Assembly (NCBI GenBank): GCA_937942435.1 | Contig: CALDEM010000054.1 | Coordinates: 62,001-126,000, forward strand | DNA: 64,000 nucleotides | From: an uncultured Saprospiraceae bacterium | Lineage (GTDB): Bacteria; Bacteroidota; Bacteroidia; Chitinophagales; Saprospiraceae | Direction: 5' to 3' | Shown: positions 53,557 through 62,616 of the stretch, piece after piece | Layout: each line of letters opens with the position of its first letter | Numbering within the stretch: the first letter of the stretch is position 1 | Program-made: the position numbers and the translations under genes | Notes under the pieces: model-generated | Seen by the model: only the letters and a program-made list of their open reading frames with translations | What the model was told of the DNA's origin: nothing | Database searches by the model: none

Positions 53557-53754
53557 AATCAAAGCTTCTTCACCTGAAGCTCAAAACCGAACTAAGCATA
53601 AGAAATTCATGGACATAAGAACTTCTTAAAGTGATTAAACATGCAAACCGTCTTGTGAACAAACAGAACAAACCCAACCATTATCACCACTTTACTTGGT
53701 TGAGAACAAACAAAAGACGAGCTTACCAGATTATATCTAGTATAAACTCTATAG
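53557..53754 (+). other. Leader region of uvrA
   Basis: About 200 bp between the AGCS and uvrA genes. It contains a 6-bp inverted repeat AGCTTC/GAAGCT (near 53563-53582) without a T-tail and repeated GAACAAAC words. There is no E. coli-type SOS box and no exact TAnnTTTG. It may hold a damage-regulated promoter that I cannot recognise. Confidence 0.4.
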
Positions 53755-56583
53755 TTGGAACATACACACATAAAAGTTATAGGTGCTCGAGAGCATAATC
53801 TCAAAGATATCTCGGTTGATATCCCAAGAAATCAACTTGTAGTCATCACAGGTATCAGTGGCAGCGGTAAGTCTTCTTTAGCTTTTGATACGATATACGC
53901 AGAAGGTCAAAGAAGATATCTCGAGACATTTTCTTCTTATGCGAGACAGTTTTTGGGTAAGATGGAGCGCCCAGATGTTGAAAAAATAGATGGCTTGAGT
54001 CCAGTTATCTCTATAGAACAAAAAACAACTGGGTGGAACCCAAGGTCGACTGTAGGGACTACAACAGAGATCTATGACTTTCTTAGGCTTTTATATGCCA
54101 GAATAGGAGAAGCGTACTCCATAAATACTGGTAAAAGAATGATCAAGTATTCTGAAGAGAAGATCATCCAACAGATCCATAAACAATTTAAAGGCAAAAA
54201 AATAGCGCTGCTGGCACCTCTTGTTAGATCACGTAAAGGTCATTATCGAGAGCTCTTTGATCAGATGCGCAAAAAAGGATATACAAAAGCCCGTATAGAT
54301 GGCGAGATCAAAGACATTGTACCTGGACTTCAGGTAGATAGATACAAAGTCCACGACATAGAGATCGTTGTAGATCGTATAAAAGTCGAAGAAGAAAAGA
54401 GAGAACGCATATCTTCTTCTCTATCTGTGGCATTTAAGTTGAGTGATAGCTTTATCCAGATCTGTGATCTTGACACTAACAAGGTCTTTCCATTTAGCAA
54501 CAAGCTTATGTGCTCTGATACTGGGCTTTCATATGAAGAACCTTCACCAAATACTTTCTCATTTAACTCACCTTATGGATCTTGTCCGGATTGCAAAGGC
54601 TTGAGTCTTCTCAATGAAGTGGATATGGAGAAAGTTATCCCAGATGATAATAGTAATATCAACAAAGGGGGGATTGTTCCCTTTGGTGAGATACGAGAGA
54701 ACATGACTTTCAAACAGCTGCGGGCCATCGCTAAGCGGTTTAAGTTTACCCTTTCTACTGCGATAAAAGATATACCAGCTGAGGCGCTTGAGATTATACT
54801 TTTTGGAGGTGATGATTCTTTTGGTTTTAACATGGGTTACTCGCCTCATGACTTTGTTTATGACTTAGCTAATGAAGGCATTGTCCATATGCTTAAGCGA
54901 TGGTATAAGACAACCACATCGGAGAAAACAAGACAATGGGCAGAGGACTTTATGACCATTGTTACATGTCCGACTTGCGAAGGCTATAGATTGAAGCAGG
55001 AGTCTATGCACTTTAGATTAGCGGATACACATATAGGCCAATTGGGTCAGATGGATCTTGCTGAACTCAAAGAGTGGTTTGATGATTTAGAAAATCACCT
55101 TGATGAGAGACAAAAGAAGATTGCCAAAGAAGTCATCAAGGAGATACGCTATAGATTAGACTTTTTACTACAAGTTGGGCTTGATTACCTAAGCTTAAAC
55201 AGACCATCAAGAACTTTGTCAGGAGGAGAAGCTCAGCGTACGAGACTTGCAACACAGATAGGATCTCAGCTTACGGGCATCACTTATATCATGGACGAAC
55301 CGAGTATAGGTTTGCACCAAAGAGACAATCAAAAATTAATAGAATCACTCAAAGATCTTTCTAAAATTGGCAATACTGTAATTGTTGTTGAGCACGATAA
55401 AGACATCATGTTGGCTTCTGATTATTTGATTGATCTAGGCCCAGGTGCTGGAAGCAAAGGAGGAGAATTGGTAAATGAAGGAGTACCTGCAGATTTTTTA
55501 AAAACAAAAGGTATTACTGCAGAATACTTGAACAACGAACGAACCATTCCTTTTTCTAAAAAGAGGAGAAAAGGCAATGGTAAAAAGATCGTCCTTAAAG
55601 GAGCGTCAGGACATAATTTGAAGGACCAAACACTTACCATCCCCTTGGGTACATTTACTTGTGTGACTGGTGTATCAGGAAGTGGAAAGTCATCGCTTAT
55701 CAACGCAACATTGTATCCAATACTCAGAGGACACTTTTATAGAAGTTTACAAAGACCATTACCCTATAAGGAAATAATAGGTATAGATGAAGTTGATAAA
55801 GTCATTGAAATCGATCAGTCAGCTATAGGAAGGACACCAAGATCTAATCCAGCTACCTATACAAAGCTCTTTGACCCAATAAGAAAATTATTTGCTGGAC
55901 TACCAGAGTCGAAGATCAGGGGTTATAAGCCGGGCCGGTTCTCTTTCAACGTAAAAGGAGGGCGATGCGAGACTTGCCATGGAGGAGGAAAAGAATTGAT
56001 AGAGATGAACTTCTTGCCTGATGTCTATGTAGACTGTGAAACCTGTCAAGGACGCAGGTACAATCGTGAGACCCTAGAGGTCATGTTTAAAGGCAAGTCA
56101 ATCTCTGATGTACTAGACATGCCTGTAGATGAAGCTGTTGAATTTTTTAAAAACATACCTTCTATATTTAGAAAATTAAAGACACTTAGGGATGTTGGTT
56201 TAGGCTATATCACATTAGGTCAACAGGCAACCACTCTTTCTGGAGGAGAAGCACAAAGGGTAAAACTAAGTGAGGAGCTTTCTAAAAAAGATACAGGTAA
56301 CACTTTATATATCCTCGATGAGCCAACCACCGGTCTTCATTTTGAAGATATCAAGCACTTGGTGTTGGTTCTTTCTAAATTAGTAGACAAAGGCAATACT
56401 GTAATAGTCATAGAACACAGTATGGATATTATAAAAGTAGCAGACCACATTATAGATATCGGACCAGAGGGAGGCCATCGCGGTGGTGAGATTATTTTTA
56501 CAGGAACACCAGAGCAGATTGTAAAAAAGAAAGCGAGCCATACAGGTAGATTTTTAAAACAAGAGCTCGCACTTTCAAAATAA
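53755..56583 (+). CDS. uvrA: Excinuclease ABC subunit A
   Basis: 942 residues, full length, with a TTG start typical of this gene order (MEHTHIKVIGAREHNL). UvrA is the damage-sensing dimeric ABC ATPase of nucleotide excision repair, working with UvrB. First Walker A GISGSGKSS (about 32-40), the Cys-rich zinc site CPDCKG, the second zinc site CETCHGGGKELIEMNFLPDV...CETCQG, the second Walker A GVSGSGKSS, two LSGGEAQR signatures and two Walker B regions (IMDEPSIGL, ILDEPTTGL) are all present. No other uvr gene is nearby. It is followed by a terminator and an extra structured element. Confidence 0.97.
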   Translation: MEHTHIKVIGAREHNLKDISVDIPRNQLVVITGISGSGKSSLAFDTIYAEGQRRYLETFSSYARQFLGKMERPDVEKIDGLSPVISIEQKTTGWNPRSTVGTTTEIYDFLRLLYARIGEAYSINTGKRMIKYSEEKIIQQIHKQFKGKKIALLAPLVRSRKGHYRELFDQMRKKGYTKARIDGEIKDIVPGLQVDRYKVHDIEIVVDRIKVEEEKRERISSSLSVAFKLSDSFIQICDLDTNKVFPFSNKLMCSDTGLSYEEPSPNTFSFNSPYGSCPDCKGLSLLNEVDMEKVIPDDNSNINKGGIVPFGEIRENMTFKQLRAIAKRFKFTLSTAIKDIPAEALEIILFGGDDSFGFNMGYSPHDFVYDLANEGIVHMLKRWYKTTTSEKTRQWAEDFMTIVTCPTCEGYRLKQESMHFRLADTHIGQLGQMDLAELKEWFDDLENHLDERQKKIAKEVIKEIRYRLDFLLQVGLDYLSLNRPSRTLSGGEAQRTRLATQIGSQLTGITYIMDEPSIGLHQRDNQKLIESLKDLSKIGNTVIVVEHDKDIMLASDYLIDLGPGAGSKGGELVNEGVPADFLKTKGITAEYLNNERTIPFSKKRRKGNGKKIVLKGASGHNLKDQTLTIPLGTFTCVTGVSGSGKSSLINATLYPILRGHFYRSLQRPLPYKEIIGIDEVDKVIEIDQSAIGRTPRSNPATYTKLFDPIRKLFAGLPESKIRGYKPGRFSFNVKGGRCETCHGGGKELIEMNFLPDVYVDCETCQGRRYNRETLEVMFKGKSISDVLDMPVDEAVEFFKNIPSIFRKLKTLRDVGLGYITLGQQATTLSGGEAQRVKLSEELSKKDTGNTLYILDEPTTGLHFEDIKHLVLVLSKLVDKGNTVIVIEHSMDIIKVADHIIDIGPEGGHRGGEIIFTGTPEQIVKKKASHTGRFLKQELALSK

Positions 56584-56611
56584 AAAAGGCGCAACATTGT
56601 TGCACCTTTTG
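56584..56611 (+). terminator. Terminator after uvrA
   Basis: AAAAGG-C-GCAA pairs with TTGC-A-CCTTTT around CATTG, with one internal mismatch, and ends in TTTTG. It starts directly after the uvrA stop codon. Confidence 0.6.
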
Positions 56612-56657
56612 ATATCCGAGCGTTAGCTCTATGACTAGCGGAAGGTTCTCGGATGTC
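56611..56657. repeat. Two-level hairpin element downstream of uvrA
   Basis: GATATCCGAG (56611-56620) pairs with CTCGGATGTC (56648-56657), with one G-T pair. Inside it, CGTTAG pairs with CTAGCG around CTCTATGA, followed by a GAAGGTT bulge. It lies just after the uvrA terminator, between convergent genes. Confidence 0.55.
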
Positions 56658-56706
56658 TTACATATTGATAACTACTTTTTGGTTGAAAAAGTTTCACTAT
56701 GCTTCA

Positions 56707-57147
56707 TTATGAAACTTTGATGGTTTTATGGACAGGTTTTACTTCTTCTTTTTTTAGGAGTCGTACAGACAAAATGCCGTTATCAAAACTTGCTGTTACT
56801 TTCTTCTTAGAGATGTCATCAGAAAGATGAAATGATCTCTTGAAAGTCTCATAGTTAAACTCTTCTCTAAGGCTTTTTCCCGAAGGACCTTCTTCTCCCT
56901 TCTTTTCTGTTTTGATCAAAAGTATCTTGTCATTGATCTCAATTGAGAAGTCTTCTTTAGGAATACCTGGAGCTGCCAAATCAATAGTGTACCCTTCGTC
57001 ATCTTCCTTGATATTGACAGAAGGAGTAACATTGACAAAGTTGTTTTCAAAAAGATCAGATATACTGCGTCCAGAAAACTCATCTATGAACTGATCAATG
57101 CCTAATGGTTTAAACACACTAAATGGGTTATACTTTACTCTATTCAT
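56707..57147 (-). CDS. Hsp20/alpha-crystallin small heat-shock protein
   Basis: 146 residues: an N-terminal arm (NPFSVFKPLGIDQFIDEF), an alpha-crystallin domain (about 38-140) with VNIKEDDEGYTIDLAAPGIPKEDFSIEI and ASFDNGILSVRLLKKEE, and a short tail. These ATP-independent chaperones hold unfolding proteins in oligomers. It follows a second Hsp20 gene in the same direction, 18 bp away; the pair is probably one stress-induced operon. The two differ clearly, so they are not a recent copy. Confidence 0.93.
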   Translation of the reverse strand: MNRVKYNPFSVFKPLGIDQFIDEFSGRSISDLFENNFVNVTPSVNIKEDDEGYTIDLAAPGIPKEDFSIEINDKILLIKTEKKGEEGPSGKSLREEFNYETFKRSFHLSDDISKKKVTASFDNGILSVRLLKKEEVKPVHKTIKVS

Positions 57148-57164
57148 TTTTTGATTTTTATGTC

Positions 57165-57638
57165 TTACTTAATTTTGATTTCCCTTGGAGGTTGAGGAAT
57201 CGCTTCTTTCTTCTTAGGTATCTCGATAGTCAATATGCCAAGATCAACAGAAGCACTTACCTTTTGTGGATTGGCTGTCTTCGGCAGTTTGAAAGCTTTA
57301 CTGAATCCACCGTAGTTGAACTCCCTTAGCCGAAAAGTTTCTTTGGGTTCTTTTTCATCCGTTTGTCGGGGTGTAACTTTTTGGTCAGAGATCTTTAAAA
57401 GATGATTCTCAACTTTTATGGTCAGATCTTTTTTAGAGTAACCTGGTAGGGCTATGCTCAAGATAAACTTGTCGTCGTGTTCGACAACATTGGTAGCGGG
57501 ATTTGTAAAGTGCTTTTTCTCACTTTTATTAACTACGTCTCCAATAGCGGTATTAAAAAACTCATTCATTAAGTTATCAAACCGAGGTACTGTGTTTACG
57601 CTTCTTCTGTGCGTAGCTGTTCCGTTATTACAATTCAT
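57165..57638 (-). CDS. Hsp20/alpha-crystallin small heat-shock protein
   Basis: 157 residues, with the alpha-crystallin domain recognised from NVVEHDDKFILSIALPGYSKKDLTI, the LREFNYGGFSKAFKLP block and SASVDLGILTIEIPKKKE. The C-terminus ends IPQPPREIKIK. It is the first gene of the two-gene leftward operon with the shorter Hsp20 (56707-57147). Its promoter region holds no CIRCE element. I noticed a partial sigma-54-like sequence there and rejected it (see rejected items). Confidence 0.93.
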   Translation of the reverse strand: MNCNNGTATHRRSVNTVPRFDNLMNEFFNTAIGDVVNKSEKKHFTNPATNVVEHDDKFILSIALPGYSKKDLTIKVENHLLKISDQKVTPRQTDEKEPKETFRLREFNYGGFSKAFKLPKTANPQKVSASVDLGILTIEIPKKKEAIPQPPREIKIK

Positions 57639-57836
57639 ATTATCGTTTTAATTTTTACAAAAACTTCTATGCCAGTATAATCAAGCCATGTACCAATCGT
57701 GAATAACGGAAATTATGGCGCATTAAAGCCCAAAAAACATGACAAAACGACAGCAATTCTTGATTCTATTATGACATGTTGACATGTGTCGCGCCAAAGA
57801 GATTAATCGCGCTATCTTAGATGCAAAGGATTGGAT

Positions 57837-58151
57837 ATGGGTTTCTTAAAAATGGGCAACCGATTTAAAAATCGAAAGTTTGATTATATACCTAGATACT
57901 ATGATCAAGACAAAGAAGAGTTGGAGCGAAGAATAAAGCGCTACAATCAAACGTCTTATGATGATACTGAGCTCGCCAAACAAAGGATAAGGGGTGGTTT
58001 TAAGAAAAAAATGAGGGCTCAAGACGGTTATAGCTCTAAGTCCCAGAAAAGGTCTAATCGCATACTTTTAGTCACAATCATTGGGCTGATTATTTTGACG
58101 GTAAAAATTCTTGTCGATTACCTACCTCGTATCATTGCAAGCCTTGAGTAA
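57837..58151 (+). CDS. Conserved small membrane-anchored protein upstream of mutL
   Basis: About 104 residues from ATG 57837 (an in-frame TTG two codons earlier is possible). The hydrophilic, Arg/Lys/Tyr-rich N-terminal part (NRKFDYIPRYYDQDKEELER) resembles a conserved hypothetical protein often found before mutL in Bacteroidota. A single C-terminal membrane helix (ILLVTIIGLIILTVKILVDYL) anchors it. Function unknown. It starts a rightward operon running through mutL, two rhomboids, a nuclease-like gene and cysS (29 bp before mutL). Confidence 0.75.
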   Translation: MGFLKMGNRFKNRKFDYIPRYYDQDKEELERRIKRYNQTSYDDTELAKQRIRGGFKKKMRAQDGYSSKSQKRSNRILLVTIIGLIILTVKILVDYLPRIIASLE

Positions 58152-58180
58152 AAACATCACCTTGCAGCTTTATCTGATAT

Positions 58181-59989
58181 ATGAGCGGAATAATCAACTT
58201 ACTACCTGATGCACTTGCTAATCAAATAGCGGCTGGAGAAGTAATCCAACGACCAGCATCTGTGGTAAAGGAAATGCTAGAAAACGCTCTAGACGCTAAA
58301 AGCACTCAGATCAAGCTTATCATTAAGGATTCTGGTAAGACACTGATTCAAGTAGTAGATAACGGTATTGGCATGACAGAGACCGATGCCCGGCTTTGCT
58401 TTGAGCGACATGCTACTTCAAAGATTCAATCTTCTGACGACTTGTTTCAGATTAGATCTTTTGGTTTTAGGGGAGAAGCGATGGCATCTATTGCGGCTAT
58501 TGCTCATGTCGAGCTAAAAACTAAGCGAGCAGAAGATGAACTGGGCACTTATGTAAGTATAGAGGGTAGTAAGGTTAAAAAGCAGGAACCACAACAACTG
58601 CCTAATGGCAGCTCCATCACTGTACGTAACTTGTTTTACAATGTACCAGCCAGAAGAAAGTTTTTAAAATCCGATCCTGTAGAATTAAAACACATCCTTG
58701 AAGAGTTTACTAGAATAGCTCTACCCAATCCAGATATATTTTTTAGCGTCTATCATAATGACAACGAATTATATCACTTCACTTCTTCCAATCTCAGACA
58801 AAGAATCGCTTCTTATTTTGGAAAAAATGCTAATGAAAACATTGTACCGGTTCAAGAAGAAACAGACTTCATCAGTATATCGGGCTTTATAGGAAAACCA
58901 GAGTTAATTAAAAAAACAAGAGGAGATCAATATCTGTTTGTTAATAAGAGATTTATAAAAAGTAATTATCTCAACCATGCGATTAAGATAGCATATGAGA
59001 GTTTGATTCCAAAGGATCATTTTCCATTTTATGTATTGTTGTTAGATATAGATCCTGCCATGATAGATGTTAACATACATCCAACAAAGCAGGAAGTAAA
59101 ATTTGAAAATGAACGCCTTATTTATAATTACGTCAAGGTTGCGGTTAAACATGCACTAGGTAAATATAGTATAACACCAAGTCTTGATTTTGATGTAGAA
59201 AACAATCAACCATTTACCACACCAACGACACTACGCCAAGAGAGCTTCTCTCCAGAACGTGTAGGAACAATGACTTCTACCTCTCAAAGAGTTAAATCAC
59301 CTGGCAAACAAGAAAAAGAAAAGTGGTTAGAGTTTTATGAAAACATGGCTAATCAAGCTCCTCAAGAGCAATCGGGTGCTATAACATTGAGTAGCAATTG
59401 GACTGAAGATGAAGAGGATGCAACTGATTCTCAAAAATGTTTTCAAGTTCATGATTCTTATATCATCTCGCCTATTAAATCGGGATGGATGGTTATCGAT
59501 CAATCTGCAGCACATGAGCGTATCTTATATGAACGTCATTTGAAAGCATTAGGAAAACGCCAATCCCTTTCTCAAACAAGTTTATTTCCCGAGACAATAC
59601 AGGTATCTGCAGCTAATGCACAAATATTGGAATCTCTGTTGAGCCAATTAAAATATGTGGGTTTTCAAATTGAAAAATTTGGACAAAACACTTTTGTGGT
59701 AAATGCCCTTCCAGTAGATGGATTAGACATACCGTCTGACAAATTTATCAATAACTTTATAACGTCTTATATAGCAAACCAAGAGTTAGAATTGAAGCTG
59801 GATGAAAACATCGCGAGATCCATGGCAGGTCAGATGAAGATTGCAAAAGGAAAGTCCTTGACAGATATAGAGATGCAAGAGCTGATTGATCAACTTTTCG
59901 CTTGCGAAATGCCCTATGTCAGCCCATCTGGTAAGAAGTGTATCATTACTTTTGGTCTTGACGAAGTAGAACAAAGATTTAGAAATTAG
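58181..59989 (+). CDS. mutL: DNA mismatch repair protein MutL
   Basis: 602 residues. The N-terminal GHKL ATPase has AAGEVIQRPASVVKEMLENALDA, DNGIGM and GFRGEAMASI, followed by transducer and linker. The C-terminal dimerisation domain has the sequence DQSAAHERILYE where endonuclease MutL homologues have DQHA(X)2E(X)4E, and a terminal SPSGKK where they carry CPHGRP. So one metal-site His and the Cys/His positions are replaced, although the acidic residues remain. In E. coli the nicking is done by MutH, which is not seen here. It is followed by a rhomboid gene 4 bp later in the same operon. Confidence 0.96.
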   Translation: MSGIINLLPDALANQIAAGEVIQRPASVVKEMLENALDAKSTQIKLIIKDSGKTLIQVVDNGIGMTETDARLCFERHATSKIQSSDDLFQIRSFGFRGEAMASIAAIAHVELKTKRAEDELGTYVSIEGSKVKKQEPQQLPNGSSITVRNLFYNVPARRKFLKSDPVELKHILEEFTRIALPNPDIFFSVYHNDNELYHFTSSNLRQRIASYFGKNANENIVPVQEETDFISISGFIGKPELIKKTRGDQYLFVNKRFIKSNYLNHAIKIAYESLIPKDHFPFYVLLLDIDPAMIDVNIHPTKQEVKFENERLIYNYVKVAVKHALGKYSITPSLDFDVENNQPFTTPTTLRQESFSPERVGTMTSTSQRVKSPGKQEKEKWLEFYENMANQAPQEQSGAITLSSNWTEDEEDATDSQKCFQVHDSYIISPIKSGWMVIDQSAAHERILYERHLKALGKRQSLSQTSLFPETIQVSAANAQILESLLSQLKYVGFQIEKFGQNTFVVNALPVDGLDIPSDKFINNFITSYIANQELELKLDENIARSMAGQMKIAKGKSLTDIEMQELIDQLFACEMPYVSPSGKKCIITFGLDEVEQRFRN

Positions 59990-59993
59990 AATT

Positions 59994-60614
59994 ATGTTTC
60001 GAAACCTAACAGATGTTGTTAAGAACTTATTGATCATTAATGTGATCGTTTATCTCTTTTTGAATTTCTCAGGTTTAGGTAAGAATCTATTCAACTATTT
60101 TGTTTTATACCCAATAGATAGCCCAAATTTTCAACCGGTCCAGTTGATTACTAATATGTTTAACCATGCTCCTGTTAATCCAGAACTTGGCATGAGAGGA
60201 AGTCTGGGTTATATGCACATATTAGGTAACATGATGACTCTTTATTTTTTCGGACCAAGAGTAGAGCATATCTGGGGGCCAAAAAAGTTTTTGTTTTTCT
60301 ACCTGCTGTGTGGTTTAGGAGCAGACCTTCTTCATTTGGTTACAGGTGGAGGCCCAGCACTAGGAGCTTCAGGAGCAATCTCTGGAGTGCTTTTGGCTTT
60401 TGCATACATGTATCCTAATGCCAAGGTGATGTTACTTATTCCGCCGATCCCGCTTAAAGCGAAATACTTGGTCCTTGGCCTATTAGTTTTTGATTTGTAT
60501 CTAGGTATTACCAATAGCAGAACAGGCATCGCGCACTTTGCTCACATTGGTGGAGCTGTGATGGGTGTCTTGCTCATATTTCTTTTTAAGAAGAACCCGA
60601 ACTTTTTACGGTAA
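59994..60614 (+). CDS. Rhomboid family intramembrane serine protease
   Basis: 206 residues, six-helix rhomboid core. The catalytic dyad candidates are Ser126 (GASGAIS) and His184 (FAHIGG). The conserved YMHILGNMMTLYFFG region fits the rhomboid N-terminal signature. Rhomboids cleave membrane-spanning substrates inside the membrane. It starts 4 bp after mutL and is followed by a second rhomboid. Physiological substrate unknown. Confidence 0.93.
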   Translation: MFRNLTDVVKNLLIINVIVYLFLNFSGLGKNLFNYFVLYPIDSPNFQPVQLITNMFNHAPVNPELGMRGSLGYMHILGNMMTLYFFGPRVEHIWGPKKFLFFYLLCGLGADLLHLVTGGGPALGASGAISGVLLAFAYMYPNAKVMLLIPPIPLKAKYLVLGLLVFDLYLGITNSRTGIAHFAHIGGAVMGVLLIFLFKKNPNFLR

Positions 60615-60668
60615 TTATCCTATCCTATGTAAAACTTTACCTTGTTAGAGCGTTATTAAGAAAAGAAG

Positions 60669-61544
60669 ATGTTTCAGTCTGTATTAGATGACATAAAAGC
60701 CCAATTCTCATATGGCAATATGGTGTCCAAAATCATATTGGTCAATCTATTCGTTTTTCTTTTTATCATCATCATCAAAGCTTTTACGCCTGCAGGTTCT
60801 GAGGTGTACGACACATTGATAGAATGGATTGCGTTGCCAGCTGATGGCTTGACCTTGTTGAAAAGGCCATGGACAATCTTCACATATATGTTTTTGCATG
60901 AAGGTCTCTGGCACTTTGCATGGAACATGATTATGCTTTATTGGTTTGGAAGAATCTTAGGAGATTTGATGGGAGACAATAGAATGTTGCCCTTATATAT
61001 TCTTGGAGGATTGGCTGGTGGGCTTATGTACATTATATATGTGCAGATATCTGGAACCTTAGGAGATGTAAGAGGGGCTAGCGCGGCTATCTCATGTATC
61101 ATTATTACAGCAGCACTTGTCGCCCCGAACTATAATATCCGATTGCTTTTGATTGGCAATGTTAGACTCAAGTACATAGCACTAGCTTTGTTCTTGTTTG
61201 ACCTCGTAAGCATCGCAGAGGGCAACAATGTTGGAGGTAACTTTACTCATATAGGAGGAGCTATCATGGGGATCACCTTTATTTTCATGTTACGTCAAGG
61301 TATGGACCTAACCAAACCTTTTTCTAAAGACATAAGTCTCTTTGCTAATACGAAGCGGAGAGAAGCACCCATGAAGGTGGTGCACAACAAGAAGTTTCCT
61401 AAAAGAAAATTAGACAAAGAACCCAGACCTGTTAATATCCAAGAGCGTATAGATGAGATTCTTGATAAAATCAATGTTTCAGGCTATGATAGCCTTAATT
61501 CAGAAGAGAAGGACTTTCTATACAAGGCGAGTAAAAATAGCTAA
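60669..61544 (+). CDS. Rhomboid family protein with altered GxSG motif and C-terminal domain
   Basis: 291 residues. The conserved HEGLWHFAWNMIMLYWFG block, Ser138 (GASAAIS, with Ala replacing the usual Gly after Ser) and His194 (FTHIGG) are present, so the dyad is kept. A soluble C-terminal extension (about 215-291, RPVNIQERIDEILDKI and SLNSEEKDFLYKA) is missing in the first rhomboid. The paralogous pair in tandem is a feature known for several Bacteroidota. Activity of the GASA variant should be tested. Confidence 0.9.
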   Translation: MFQSVLDDIKAQFSYGNMVSKIILVNLFVFLFIIIIKAFTPAGSEVYDTLIEWIALPADGLTLLKRPWTIFTYMFLHEGLWHFAWNMIMLYWFGRILGDLMGDNRMLPLYILGGLAGGLMYIIYVQISGTLGDVRGASAAISCIIITAALVAPNYNIRLLLIGNVRLKYIALALFLFDLVSIAEGNNVGGNFTHIGGAIMGITFIFMLRQGMDLTKPFSKDISLFANTKRREAPMKVVHNKKFPKRKLDKEPRPVNIQERIDEILDKINVSGYDSLNSEEKDFLYKASKNS

Positions 61545-61553
61545 AGACACAAA

Positions 61554-62597
61554 TTGAGGAGAAAAACCATAGGTGTTATCAGCTTTATTGCAGTATTGAT
61601 CTTGGGCGCCGCACTATCATCCATGTATGTAAAACCCAATGATAAAGACATTTTGTCTCTTTTCGGATTAGTCTTTCCTTATGTTTATCTGGCGGCGCTT
61701 TTGGTTATACCTCTTGCTTGGCGTCGTCACAAGATCACATTTTCACTTGGTGTTTGTGTTCTAATATTTGGCTTAAAGCCCATGTTAGCTTATGTAAAGC
61801 CGGGTATCGTATCCAAGGTTAAAAGTGCTCAAGTCCAAGTGTTGACTTACAATGCAATGATGGGCGTTAAGCTGGTTGATAGTAAGCACCAATTTTCTGA
61901 AAAGAGAAAACAGCTGTTTAAAGAACTCATGCTTAGAGAACCACAACCGGATGTGATCTGTGTACAAGAAGCGAACAGAATGGTACGCGGAGCATATAAA
62001 GAGATTATAGACTATCCTTTTGTGCATGAGATTGAGACTAGAGGAGCTGTGATTTATTCGCGCTTCCCTATGATTAACATTGGACAGATAGACTTTGGGC
62101 AAAATGTAAACTCTTGTCTTTGGGCTGATATCATATCTGAGGCTGGTGATACGATACGGATATATAGCATGCACCTCGAGTCTAATCGACTAAGCGAAAA
62201 GTCTTATGAATTTTTAGAAGGAGAAGAATATGAAACCCAGCAGGCGATAAGTGGCATAGTCGATCTTGTTACTAAGTATCCACGGTATGCCGGCAAAAGA
62301 GGAAATCAAGCAGAATTAGTTAAAAGTCATATTAATAAAAGCCCGCACCCCGTTATAGCTTGTGGAGATCTTAATGATCCTCCTATGTCTTATACCTATC
62401 GCACGATTAAAAAAGGCCTAAATGATACGTTTCTAGATAATGGGGCTGGATTTGGAACAACATGGATAGGGCCTATACCTATGTTGCGGATAGATTATAT
62501 TTTTGCAAGTAAGGAGCTTGAGAATACTGGATTTTATTGTTTAGAAAGCGATCTGTCGGATCATTATCCGATCAAGGCTGCGTTTAACTTATTATAA
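61554..62597 (+). CDS. Endonuclease/exonuclease/phosphatase family protein with N-terminal membrane helices
   Basis: 347 residues with a TTG start. An in-frame stop just upstream rules out a longer form, and the first ATG would remove the first membrane helix. Two or three N-terminal helices (VISFIAVLILGAALSSMY, FPYVYLAALLVIPLAW) are followed by an EEP domain with VLTYNAMMG, DVICVQEANR (metal-binding Glu), the HLESNR site, ACGDLNDPPMSY and DYIFASK/SDHYPIKA. The domain covers nucleases, phosphatases and sphingomyelinase-like enzymes. It is probably membrane-anchored with the domain outside. Substrate unknown. Confidence 0.9.
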   Translation: MRRKTIGVISFIAVLILGAALSSMYVKPNDKDILSLFGLVFPYVYLAALLVIPLAWRRHKITFSLGVCVLIFGLKPMLAYVKPGIVSKVKSAQVQVLTYNAMMGVKLVDSKHQFSEKRKQLFKELMLREPQPDVICVQEANRMVRGAYKEIIDYPFVHEIETRGAVIYSRFPMINIGQIDFGQNVNSCLWADIISEAGDTIRIYSMHLESNRLSEKSYEFLEGEEYETQQAISGIVDLVTKYPRYAGKRGNQAELVKSHINKSPHPVIACGDLNDPPMSYTYRTIKKGLNDTFLDNGAGFGTTWIGPIPMLRIDYIFASKELENTGFYCLESDLSDHYPIKAAFNLL

Positions 62598-62616
62598 CAT
62601 ATTTCACCTTAACTGA

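Noticed and set aside
53557-53754. SOS/LexA-type operator before uvrA
   Set aside because: No CTGT-N8-ACAG and no other recognised LexA motif. TTGT-GA-ACAA is short and may be chance.
57600-57780. Sigma-54-like sequence (TTGGTAC-N5-TTGA) upstream of the Hsp20 operon
   Set aside because: The -12 GC is replaced by GA and no activator site is visible; too weak to call.
17938-57792. Shared ACATGTGTCG word before cvpA (about 17939) and before the gene at 57837
   Set aside because: Only ten bases with unrelated flanks in two places; likely chance.
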